Source: an uncultured Candidatus Planktophila sp.
GTDB lineage: Bacteria; Actinomycetota; Actinomycetes; Nanopelagicales; Nanopelagicaceae
DNA: 64,000 bases
Assembly: GCA_937975715.1 (NCBI GenBank)
Contig: CALJUA010000144.1
Location: forward strand, 33,870 to 97,869
Reading direction: 5' to 3'
Both the position numbers and the translations under genes were made by a program. Positions 54,749 to 64,000 of the stretch are shown in pieces; position 1 is the stretch's first letter; the number at the start of each line of letters is the position of its first letter. Under the pieces are notes generated by a model. The model was given only the letters and a program-made list of their open reading frames with translations. It ran no database searches and was not told the origin of the DNA.

Positions 54749-55615
54749 ATGACCAATAGAGAGCTCCTGATTCTTACCGGAATGTCAGGTGCGGGACGTT
54801 CGACAGTTGCCCATGCGCTAGAAGATTTGGGCTGGCATGTAGTCGATAATCTACCGCCGGCTCTACTTCCAGAACTCGCTTCTGAGATGTCAAAAACTGA
54901 ATCATCGGTTGCAGTTGTCGTCGATGTACGTGGCGGAAAATTCTTCGATGCTCTCGCTAGCGCTCTCGCCGCTCTAGGAAAGTCAGATATTAAGTATCGA
55001 CTTCTCTTCTTGGATGCAAGCGATCAAGCTCTCGTTCAGCGCTTTGAATCGACACGTCGTCCTCATCCATTGCAATCGAGTGACCGTATTGTTGATGGTA
55101 TCGAACGCGAACGCGCAAAGCTAGAAGATCTTCGTGCACAAGCCGACGTCGTCATTGATACCTCGAATCTCAATGTGCATCAACTAGAAAAGCGAACGGC
55201 AGAAATCTTTGCTGCAGGAATGGCAAAAGCGCTGCGTATCAATGTCCTTTCATTCGGTTACAAGTATGGAATTCCTGTTGATGCCGACCTGGTATTGGAT
55301 TGCCGTTTTATCCCTAATCCGCATTGGATCCCAGAACTCCGACCGCTCTCTGGCCTCGATGATGCGGTCTACAACCACGTCCTTGCCACCGATGGTGTTG
55401 CTGATTTTGTAAAGTCATACGTTGAAGTAGTCGAGAAGATGATTCCTGGCTACCTGCAAGAGGGCAAGAAGTACGTCACCATTGCAATCGGCTGTACCGG
55501 CGGTAAGCATCGCTCAGTATCTATTGCGCGAGAGATTGCTAGTCAGCTCAATCGCGAACATGGCGACTTTGCAGTGTCAGCTCATGCAACGCATCGCGAT
55601 GTAGGTCGTGAATGA
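54749..55615 (+). CDS. rapZ: RapZ/YvcJ family nucleotide-binding protein
   Basis: RapZ is an RNase adapter that binds the GlmZ/GlmY RNAs in E. coli; the actinobacterial role is not settled. The 288-residue protein has the P-loop GMSGAGRSTVAHALEDLGW, VDVRGGKFF, ETTRRPHPL-like ESTRRPHPL, and the C-terminal RapZ region TIAIGCTGGKHRSVSIAREI. The start ATG at 54749 is chosen; an in-frame GTG at 54734 would add 5 residues. It overlaps yvcK by ATGA, the conserved order rapZ-yvcK-whiA. Confidence 0.93.
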   Translation: MTNRELLILTGMSGAGRSTVAHALEDLGWHVVDNLPPALLPELASEMSKTESSVAVVVDVRGGKFFDALASALAALGKSDIKYRLLFLDASDQALVQRFESTRRPHPLQSSDRIVDGIERERAKLEDLRAQADVVIDTSNLNVHQLEKRTAEIFAAGMAKALRINVLSFGYKYGIPVDADLVLDCRFIPNPHWIPELRPLSGLDDAVYNHVLATDGVADFVKSYVEVVEKMIPGYLQEGKKYVTIAIGCTGGKHRSVSIAREIASQLNREHGDFAVSAHATHRDVGRE

Positions 55616-56562
55616 CGCTCTCTCCAAAAGTTGTTGCATTGGGTGGTGGACATGGTCTTGCTGCAACGCTGACAGCGCTTCGCTCTATCACCAGTGAAAT
55701 CACAGCAGTCGTCACTGTTGCCGATAATGGTGGATCGAGTGGTCGCTTACGAGAAGAATTTCCAATCATGCCGCCAGGTGATCTACGTATGGCACTCGCT
55801 GCTCTCTGCGGCGATGACACATGGGGTCGCGACTGGGCAGAGATCATGCAATATCGATTTACCAGTGAAGGCCCACTCAATGGCCATGCCTTAGGAAATC
55901 TACTTCTGGCAGCGTTATGGGATCGGGACGAAGATGTGGTTATTGGCTTAGATCGAGTTGGCGCACTTCTGAAAGTTGTAGGTCGAGTACTTCCTATGAC
56001 TGCAGAACCACTTACGATTGAAGCAACTTTTGAAAATAACGGCACAGTAGTTGAGGCAGTTGGACAAGTTGCAGTAGCAACAACAGCAGGTCGATTACAA
56101 GAGTTGCGAATGAAGCCCGAAAATCCTTCAACTCGACCAGAGGTACTTGCAGCACTTGCTGAAGCCGATTGGATCACGATGGGGCCAGGCTCTTGGTTCT
56201 CCAGCGTTCTTCCGCACTTACTAGTTCCATCGCTACGTAACGCGATTGCACAATCACCAGCAAAGAAAATCCTGCTTCTCAATCTCGATTCCAATGCAAG
56301 TGATGCAAAGGTGGGGGAGTATGCGGGTTATTCACCACGCGAGCATTGTGAGATTCTTCGTCGCTATGCACCCGACCTTCAATTCGACCTCGTAGTAGCC
56401 GACCAGAATCTCGTTGGCCGACATGAGCTTCAGGATTACTTAGCCACCATCGGAACGAGCTACCTCGAGGCTGATTTACGCGATAAAGAGGTGACCATTC
56501 ATCACGATGGCCAAAAATTAGCCTCAACTTTCGCTCACATAGCTCGGGAATTGCTGGTTTGA
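55612..56562 (+). CDS. yvcK: YvcK/GlmR-like gluconeogenesis factor
   Basis: The family is a 2-phospho-L-lactate transferase fold (CofD-like) that binds UDP-sugars and controls carbon flow into cell wall precursors, as shown for B. subtilis GlmR and M. tuberculosis CuvA. The 316-residue protein has [33 protein letters not shown] and the [14 protein letters not shown] motif. It lies between rapZ and whiA and overlaps rapZ. Confidence 0.9.
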   Translation: MTLSPKVVALGGGHGLAATLTALRSITSEITAVVTVADNGGSSGRLREEFPIMPPGDLRMALAALCGDDTWGRDWAEIMQYRFTSEGPLNGHALGNLLLAALWDRDEDVVIGLDRVGALLKVVGRVLPMTAEPLTIEATFENNGTVVEAVGQVAVATTAGRLQELRMKPENPSTRPEVLAALAEADWITMGPGSWFSSVLPHLLVPSLRNAIAQSPAKKILLLNLDSNASDAKVGEYAGYSPREHCEILRRYAPDLQFDLVVADQNLVGRHELQDYLATIGTSYLEADLRDKEVTIHHDGQKLASTFAHIARELLV

Positions 56563-56569
56563 TAGCCCC

Positions 56570-58674
<2,105 letters not shown>

Positions 58675-58678
58675 TTCA

Positions 58679-59866
58679 ATGACTACTTTGGCTGACCTAG
58701 ATGTAGCAGGCAAGCGCGTATTTCTCCGTTGCGATCTCAATGTTCCTTTGAAAGAAGGAGAGATCACAGATGATGGACGTATTCGCGCTTCACTTCCCAC
58801 AATCAACGCGCTACTTGCACAAGGTGCATCGCTCGTTATTGCTGCGCATCTAGGTCGACCAAAGGGTGAGGCAAAGCCAGAGCTTTCCCTCGCTCCCATT
58901 GCAGTTCGCCTTTCAGAACTTCTTGGCAAGCCAGTCAAATTCGCTGGCGCAATCACAGGTGACGATGTCACTGCAGCAGCATCTTCACTCGCTGCTGGCG
59001 AAGTGTTGCTTCTTGAGAATATTCGATTCTCTGCAGCAGAAACTTCAAAGGAAGAGTCCGAGCGCGCAGCCTTTGCTGCAGAGCTCGCAAAGCTCGCTGA
59101 TGCTTATGTTGGCGATGGTTTCGGCGCAGTGCACCGTAAGCACGCATCAGTATTCGATCTTCCAAAGCTCCTTCCTCATGCAGCAGGAACACTTGTTGCA
59201 GCGGAAGTTGAAGTTTTGAAGAAGCTCACCACAAATCCAGCTCGCCCATATGGCGTCGTTCTCGGTGGAGCGAAGGTTTCAGACAAGCTCGGCGTTATCT
59301 CTAACTTGCTCGGCAAGGTAGATGTCATGGCGATCGGCGGGGGAATGGTCTTTACATTCCTTGCAGCTCAAGGAAAAGAAATCGGTAAATCACTTGTTGA
59401 GGCAGAGATGCTCGACACTGTGCGCGGTCTCATTAAAGAAGCAGAAGAGAAGGGCGTTCGCCTCGTTCTTCCTACCGACATTGTCGTAGCGCCAGCATTT
59501 GCTGCAGATTCACCAGCAACAACAGTTGCAGCGGATGCCATCCCTGCAGATCAGATGGGGCTTGATATCGGTCCAGATTCAGCTGCTGCATTTGCCACTG
59601 CAATCCGCGAATGCAAGACAGTCTTCTGGAACGGCCCCATGGGCGTCTTTGAATTCGCGGCATTCGCTAACGGAACTAAGGTTGTTGCTCAGGCACTGAC
59701 AGAAGTTTCTGGAATCTCAGTGGTTGGAGGTGGCGATTCTGCTGCTGCAGTTCGCGCACTTGGCTTTGCAGATAATCAGTTCGGCTACATTTCAACAGGT
59801 GGCGGAGCATCACTTGAGTACCTCGAAGGCAAGGAACTTCCTGGCCTCAAGGCTCTCGATCTCTAA
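58679..59866 (+). CDS. pgk: Phosphoglycerate kinase
   Basis: Pgk transfers phosphate from 1,3-bisphosphoglycerate to ADP. The 395-residue protein has [19 protein letters not shown], the HLGRPKGE loop, [26 protein letters not shown] and the C-terminal [13 protein letters not shown] and [13 protein letters not shown] motifs. It starts 4 bp after gap. Confidence 0.98.
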   Translation: MTTLADLDVAGKRVFLRCDLNVPLKEGEITDDGRIRASLPTINALLAQGASLVIAAHLGRPKGEAKPELSLAPIAVRLSELLGKPVKFAGAITGDDVTAAASSLAAGEVLLLENIRFSAAETSKEESERAAFAAELAKLADAYVGDGFGAVHRKHASVFDLPKLLPHAAGTLVAAEVEVLKKLTTNPARPYGVVLGGAKVSDKLGVISNLLGKVDVMAIGGGMVFTFLAAQGKEIGKSLVEAEMLDTVRGLIKEAEEKGVRLVLPTDIVVAPAFAADSPATTVAADAIPADQMGLDIGPDSAAAFATAIRECKTVFWNGPMGVFEFAAFANGTKVVAQALTEVSGISVVGGGDSAAAVRALGFADNQFGYISTGGGASLEYLEGKELPGLKALDL

Positions 59867-59898
59867 TTTTTCAACACAACAGAACAAGGGATATAAAT

Positions 59899-60675
59899 AT
59901 GCGTAAGCCACTGATGGCCGGTAACTGGAAGATGAACCTCAATCACCTCGAGGCGATTGCAGTTGCACAGAAGCTTGTCTACTCACTTACTGATGCTGAT
60001 TACGATGCAGTTGATGTCGCAGTAATCCCACCATTTACAGATATTCGTTCAATCCAGACAATGGTTGATGGAGATCGCCTTCGCCTTCAGTACGGCGCAC
60101 AGGATCTTTCACCAGAGGCATCAGGTGCCTTTACCGGTGATATCTCAGGTTCAATGCTCTCAAAGCTCGGTTGCACATTCGTTGTCATTGGCCACTCGGA
60201 GCGCCGCGCAATCCACCATGAAGATGACGCGCTTATCAACCGCAAGATTAAGGCAGCGCTTGCTAATGATTTGACTCCAATTTTCTGCGTTGGTGAAGAA
60301 CTCGCCATTCGCGAATCTGGAACACATGTCTCTCACGTCATCCGCCAAGTGCGCGCAGGACTTGAAGGTTTCACAAAGCCAGAGCTCAAGAAGATTGTGA
60401 TTGCGTACGAGCCAGTCTGGGCAATCGGTACAGGCAAGACGGCTACCCCTGAAGATGCACAAGAAGTATGTGCTGCAATCCGCGAAGAGATCGAACAGAT
60501 CGGTTCATCTGAGATCGCCTCAAATATGCGTATCCTCTACGGCGGTTCAGTGAAGTCATCAAATATCGTTGAGATTATGAAGCAGGCAGACGTTGATGGC
60601 GCTCTTATCGGTGGTGCGAGCCTCGATCCTGAAGAATTGGCGAAAATTGCCAAGTTCTACGCAGTGGCCGAGTAA
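59899..60675 (+). CDS. tpiA: Triosephosphate isomerase
   Basis: TpiA interconverts dihydroxyacetone phosphate and glyceraldehyde 3-phosphate. The 258-residue barrel has GNWKMNL with the active lysine, VIGHSERR with the histidine, the catalytic glutamate in [17 protein letters not shown] and the phosphate loop [18 protein letters not shown] precedes the ATG. Confidence 0.98.
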   Translation: MRKPLMAGNWKMNLNHLEAIAVAQKLVYSLTDADYDAVDVAVIPPFTDIRSIQTMVDGDRLRLQYGAQDLSPEASGAFTGDISGSMLSKLGCTFVVIGHSERRAIHHEDDALINRKIKAALANDLTPIFCVGEELAIRESGTHVSHVIRQVRAGLEGFTKPELKKIVIAYEPVWAIGTGKTATPEDAQEVCAAIREEIEQIGSSEIASNMRILYGGSVKSSNIVEIMKQADVDGALIGGASLDPEELAKIAKFYAVAE

Positions 60676-60696
60676 TCCCGATCTCCCTTTATTCGC

Positions 60697-60702
60697 TATC
60701 CT
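60697..60702 (+). promoter_or_regulatory. Candidate -10 box for secG
   Basis: TATCCT in the 64-bp gap after tpiA; the secG GTG is preceded by AAGGAG with 6-base spacing, so this gene has a normal leader. No -35 is clear. Confidence 0.4.
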
Positions 60703-60739
60703 TACCCTCTAGTTACACCCGCTCAATAAGGAGTTTTTC

Positions 60740-60970
60740 GTGGCTTTAGCACTCTCAATCTTTCTTGTGATCACAAGCGTCTTGATGATCCTTCTCGTCC
60801 TCCTGCACAAGGGCAAGGGCTCAGGCCTCTCAGACCTCTTCGGCGGCGGAATCTCTTCTAACTACGGCGGATCTTCTGTTGTAGAGCGCAACCTCGATCG
60901 CATCACAATCGTGGTCGGCGGTCTCTGGTTCGCAGGCGTTGTTGGCCTCTCACTCGTTTTGAAGGGTTAA
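60740..60970 (+). CDS. secG: Preprotein translocase subunit SecG
   Basis: SecG is the small third subunit of the SecYEG channel. At 76 residues it has two membrane segments (about 2-22 and 51-74) and the linker LLHKGKGSGLSDLFGGG typical of the family. GTG start with AAGGAG. The position downstream of tpiA is conserved in Actinobacteria. Confidence 0.93.
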   Translation: MALALSIFLVITSVLMILLVLLHKGKGSGLSDLFGGGISSNYGGSSVVERNLDRITIVVGGLWFAGVVGLSLVLKG

Positions 60971-60973
60971 TTC

Positions 60974-61315
60974 ATGGCTAGTGCAATTCGCGGAAGTCGT
61001 GTTGGCGCCGGCCCAATGGGCGAGGCAGAGCGCGGCGATCAAATCGAGCGCGCAACAGTTTCATACTGGTGCGCAAATGGACATGAAGTACGTCCATCAT
61101 TTGCAGTAGAAGAGACTGTTGAAATTCCGGCACAGTGGGATTGCCCAAAGTGTGGCCTTCCAGCAGGTCGCGATCGCAACAATCCACCAAGTGCAGTAGT
61201 CAATGTTCCTTACAAGACTCACCTTGCATATGTAAAGGAGCGTCGCACCGATGCAGAGGGTGCAAAGATTCTAGAAGATGCCCTCCGCAAACTTCGCGGA
61301 GATGATTTGGACTAA
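60974..61315 (+). CDS. rbpA: RNA polymerase-binding protein RbpA
   Basis: RbpA is an actinobacterial factor that binds the principal sigma factor and stabilises the open promoter complex. The 113-residue protein has the RbpA N-terminal tail, the central domain VSYWCANGHEVRPSFA...WDCPKCGLPAGRD with the zinc cysteines, and the C-terminal sigma-interacting helix KTHLAYVKERRTDAEGAKILEDAL. It is a strong marker for Actinobacteria. Its stop overlaps that of the convergent pgi gene by 4 bp. Confidence 0.95.
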   Translation: MASAIRGSRVGAGPMGEAERGDQIERATVSYWCANGHEVRPSFAVEETVEIPAQWDCPKCGLPAGRDRNNPPSAVVNVPYKTHLAYVKERRTDAEGAKILEDALRKLRGDDLD

Positions 61316-62865
61316 AGCTCTCTTGCGGCTTTAAGAATTTCCTCAATACCCGCACTGCGGTTCTTCAGATGAAGACGCAGGAGCGGGTATTGACGTTTAG
61401 CGAGAGCTTTTCCATCACCGAGACCTTGTGCCGCAACGAGTGTGGCAAAGGTGAAATCACGACCTGGGATCTCAAAATCACAATCGACCTCACCGGTGAT
61501 TTGAATGAATGTTCCATTCGGTTGTCCAGCTTTGTGGAACTGACCAGTGGAGTGCATGAAGCGAGGACCCCAACCAAAAGTTGTTGGCTTTCCTGATGCC
61601 GATGCAATCAGCGCCCGAAGTTCTTCAAGTGCAGCATCATCTTTGCGATCCAGATAGGCCATGATTGAGATATATCCACCGTCGCGAACAGTAGAAATGA
61701 TTTCTCGTAGCGACTCAGTGATTGAAGTGCCTGCACCGAAAATCTCTACATCGCCTTCTGTTGCTGCTGGTATTAAGTGGGGGACAGTTGTTCTTCCTGT
61801 TGACTTCCACTCATTTAAGAGAGCGAGTGTCTGTTCTTTTGCCTCTGTAACGTTTGGCTGATTAAAGGGGTCAATTTCGAGGGCTGCACCTATAAGTGCG
61901 GTGACCCATTCCCAAAATATGAAATGTGCACCCAGCGGCGCAATGACATTGAGGTCTGCTCCTGCATCAGAGAATGCAACAGTAAAAGGATTTCCGACTT
62001 CAGCAGCGTCAACTGATTCAGCGACGATAGGTAGACGACCTTTGCCATCCTTGCCAGTGGATTCTGCGATGAGCTGTTCAATCCAATCAGAGATTCCAGG
62101 CACATCAGATCCATGATCGGTAAAACCGATGTACTGGCCAGCAACCTCGCTGAAAAGGTAGGCAACGTCGAGGATGACTTCATCAAATGCGAGGAAGTGA
62201 CCCTTTGCAGTAGATGCGTCTGATAGCACAGCCCAGATATCAATTCCTGCAAGAACTGCAGGAACAACACCAAAAGCGCTGAGCGCGCTGAAGCGCCCAC
62301 CTACATTCGGATCGGCATTTACGACAGTGAAACCTGCAGCACGTGTTTCAATATCGAGAGGTGAACCAGGATCAGTCACAAAGACAATGTGCTGCGTGAC
62401 ATCAAGGCCAGCATCTGCGACCTTCTTCTGGAAGAGGGCGCGCTGGGAAGATGTCTCAATCGTTGAACCCGACTTTGAACTGACGACAAAGACAGTCTTA
62501 GAGAGATCCCCATTGAGAGCATGTGCGATGTAGTTGGGATCTGTCGAGTCCACCACAATGATTTCGCGCTTGTAAGTTTTGGATAGAACTTCCGGAGCGA
62601 GTGATGATCCGCCCATGCCACACAGAACAACGCGGCTTTTGTCAGAAAACTTGGAAGCTACTGCAGTAACTTCATCACGAAGTGCCTGAGAAGTTTCAGG
62701 AAGGTCTACCCAATTAAGGCGGATTGCTGCCCCTTCTGCTGCATCCGGCCCCCAGGTCTTGGGATCTTTCGCTGCAATCTTCTTATGAACATCACGAAGA
62801 TACTGATATCGCGTCGATGTGCGATCGACTCTTGAAAGGGATGCACCAGAGACTTTGATAGTCAC
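61312..62865 (-). CDS. pgi: Glucose-6-phosphate isomerase
   Basis: The 517-residue protein is of the actinobacterial long Pgi type: SIS folds with VVLCGMGGSSLAPEVL, VVSSKSGSTIETSS, NVGGRFSALSAFGVVPAVLAG, and the C-terminal FMHSTGQFHKAGQPNGTFIQ. It interconverts glucose- and fructose-6-phosphate. The GTG start has GGAG 6 bases upstream. It lies 11 bp downstream of tkt on the same strand, so they are co-transcribed, and it is convergent with rbpA. Confidence 0.92.
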   Translation of the reverse strand: MTIKVSGASLSRVDRTSTRYQYLRDVHKKIAAKDPKTWGPDAAEGAAIRLNWVDLPETSQALRDEVTAVASKFSDKSRVVLCGMGGSSLAPEVLSKTYKREIIVVDSTDPNYIAHALNGDLSKTVFVVSSKSGSTIETSSQRALFQKKVADAGLDVTQHIVFVTDPGSPLDIETRAAGFTVVNADPNVGGRFSALSAFGVVPAVLAGIDIWAVLSDASTAKGHFLAFDEVILDVAYLFSEVAGQYIGFTDHGSDVPGISDWIEQLIAESTGKDGKGRLPIVAESVDAAEVGNPFTVAFSDAGADLNVIAPLGAHFIFWEWVTALIGAALEIDPFNQPNVTEAKEQTLALLNEWKSTGRTTVPHLIPAATEGDVEIFGAGTSITESLREIISTVRDGGYISIMAYLDRKDDAALEELRALIASASGKPTTFGWGPRFMHSTGQFHKAGQPNGTFIQITGEVDCDFEIPGRDFTFATLVAAQGLGDGKALAKRQYPLLRLHLKNRSAGIEEILKAAREL

Positions 62866-62876
62866 AACCGACTCCT

Positions 62877-64000
62877 TTACTTGAGAGCTGATTCGATATC
62901 GCCAACGATGCGATCGACGGTAAATCCGAACTCAGTAAAGAGCTTTGATGCACCTGCTGATGCCCCGAAGTGCTCGATAGAGATGATTACGCCTGAGTCA
63001 CCGACAAACTCGCGCCATCCTTGAGAGATTCCGGCTTCGACGCTTGCGCGCACCTTTGCCGAAGTTGGGATAACGCTCTGACGATAGGAGAATGGCTGCT
63101 CGTTAAACCATTCAAGACATGGAGCACTGACTACACGAGTTGAGATTCCCTTTGCCTCTAGTGCGATTTGAGAATCAAGTGCGAGAGCGACTTCAGAACC
63201 AGTTGCAATGATGACCACATCTGGATTAGCTGACGCTTCTTTAAGAATGTACGCACCCTTATCAACGCCAGATGCTGCGCCATGGGTAGAGCGATCGACT
63301 GTGCGCAAATTCTGTCGTGAAAGGAAGAGACCAGCAGGCTTTTTGCGAACCAAGATTGATTTCCATGCCTCACGGACTTCGTTGCCATCTGCTGGGCGGA
63401 TGACTGCAAAGTTAGGGATAGCGCGCATCGCGGCAAGGTGCTCGATTGGCTGATGAGTTGGTCCATCTTCGCCAAGTCCGATTGAATCGTGAGTCCAGAC
63501 AAATGTTGTAGGAATATCCATCAACGCAGCAAGGCGTGCAGTCGGACGCATGTAATCGCTAAAGACCGCAAAGGTTCCGCCGAATGTACGAGTGAGGCCG
63601 TGCAATGTGATTCCATTGAGAATAGAGCCCATTGCATGCTCGCGAATTCCGAAGTGAATAATGCGACCGTATGGATCTGCATCTTTCATTGCGCTCGATG
63701 CAGGAAGGAATGACTTTCCACCTTCGATTGTGGTGTTATTAGATTCAGCCAGGTCAGCAGAACCGCCCCAGAATTCTGGAAGCGCCTTTGCAATTGCATT
63801 GATGACATGACCAGAAGCTGCACGGGTAGCTATATCTTTACCCACTTCGAACTCTGGAAGCTGCGCATCCCAACCAGCTGGGAGCTCGCGCTTTACTAGA
63901 CGCTCGAGAAGAGCCGCCTTATCTGCATGAGCTGATTTCCACTCCTCAAACTTTATATTCCATTGCGCATGAGCTGCAGCGCCACGATCTTTAACAGAAC
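62877..64000 (-). CDS. tkt: Transketolase, C-terminal part
   Basis: Tkt moves two-carbon units between sugar phosphates with thiamine diphosphate. The frame stays open to the window end, so the N-terminal TPP-binding half is missing. The visible part has GSADLAESNNT, the catalytic glutamate in FGIREHAMGSILNGI, and THDSIGLGEDGPTHQPIEHLA, followed by the C-terminal domain (VVSAPCLEWFNEQ, GVIISIEHFGASA). An internal GTG at 63845 is not the start. In relatives tal, zwf, opcA and pgl lie between this gene and pgi; here pgi follows at once. Confidence 0.96.
   Translation of the reverse strand, partial: SVKDRGAAAHAQWNIKFEEWKSAHADKAALLERLVKRELPAGWDAQLPEFEVGKDIATRAASGHVINAIAKALPEFWGGSADLAESNNTTIEGGKSFLPASSAMKDADPYGRIIHFGIREHAMGSILNGITLHGLTRTFGGTFAVFSDYMRPTARLAALMDIPTTFVWTHDSIGLGEDGPTHQPIEHLAAMRAIPNFAVIRPADGNEVREAWKSILVRKKPAGLFLSRQNLRTVDRSTHGAASGVDKGAYILKEASANPDVVIIATGSEVALALDSQIALEAKGISTRVVSAPCLEWFNEQPFSYRQSVIPTSAKVRASVEAGISQGWREFVGDSGVIISIEHFGASAGASKLFTEFGFTVDRIVGDIESALK

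Overview
The window is a gene-dense chromosomal segment from an actinobacterium. Lineage markers are RbpA, WhiA, SepF, a PdtaR-type ANTAR regulator, PriA in place of separate HisA and TrpF, a translational-type ileS T-box, type-2 IleRS, and a gene order close to that recalled for Streptomyces from ftsZ to tkt. Base composition is moderate by eye rather than very GC-rich, intergenic gaps are tiny, and start/stop overlaps of 4 bp are common. That combination suggests a small-genome, streamlined actinobacterium such as the freshwater acI/Nanopelagicales group. This placement is inference, not proof.

Layout. 1-4808: cell wall and division cluster murC(partial)-ftsQ-ftsZ-pgeF-yggS-sepF-yggT. 4805-8160: ileS on the minus strand behind a T-box leader. 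8218-10451: Lys/Ala-tailed DksA/TraR protein, lspA, rluD. 10472-14005: dnaE. 14047-19484: hisD-C-B-H-priA-hisF-hisI. 19489-23952: trpE, a 57-residue membrane ORF, trpC, trpB, trpA. 23996-26219: DsbA-like protein, lgt, VIT1-family protein. 26342-32300: gltB-gltD. 32373-34528: pyk, an unusual Leu(CAA) tRNA, and a pdtaR-like regulator starting one base after the tRNA. 34677-39406: livK-H-M-G-F, a branched-chain amino acid ABC importer. 39418-42484: thioesterase (minus) and polA. 42541-45640: a secreted LamG plus glycine-rich protein and an MFS permease (minus), which look like an insertion in a conserved backbone. 45782-54727: rpsA, coaE, uvrB, uvrA, uvrC. 54749-57550: rapZ-yvcK-whiA. 57676-60675: gap-pgk-tpiA. 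60740-61315: secG and rbpA. 61312-64000: pgi and tkt (minus, tkt cut by the window edge).

Working together: the his and trp operons share PriA, which would supply the missing TrpF step. GltBD supplies glutamate and the Liv system imports amino acids. gap-pgk-tpiA, pgi, pyk and tkt give central carbon metabolism. The Uvr proteins plus PolA form a nucleotide excision repair set.

Many genes are preceded by TAnnnT followed 6-9 bases later by the start codon with no Shine-Dalgarno sequence, which suggests widespread leaderless transcription. The least ordinary signals are the tRNA with a leucine-type D-arm but a 5-nt variable loop abutting the ANTAR regulator, a roughly 100-nt inverted-repeat element before coaE, the perfect 15-bp hairpin and duplicated gene tail after livK, and the absence of divIVA and of the oxidative pentose phosphate genes from their usual positions.
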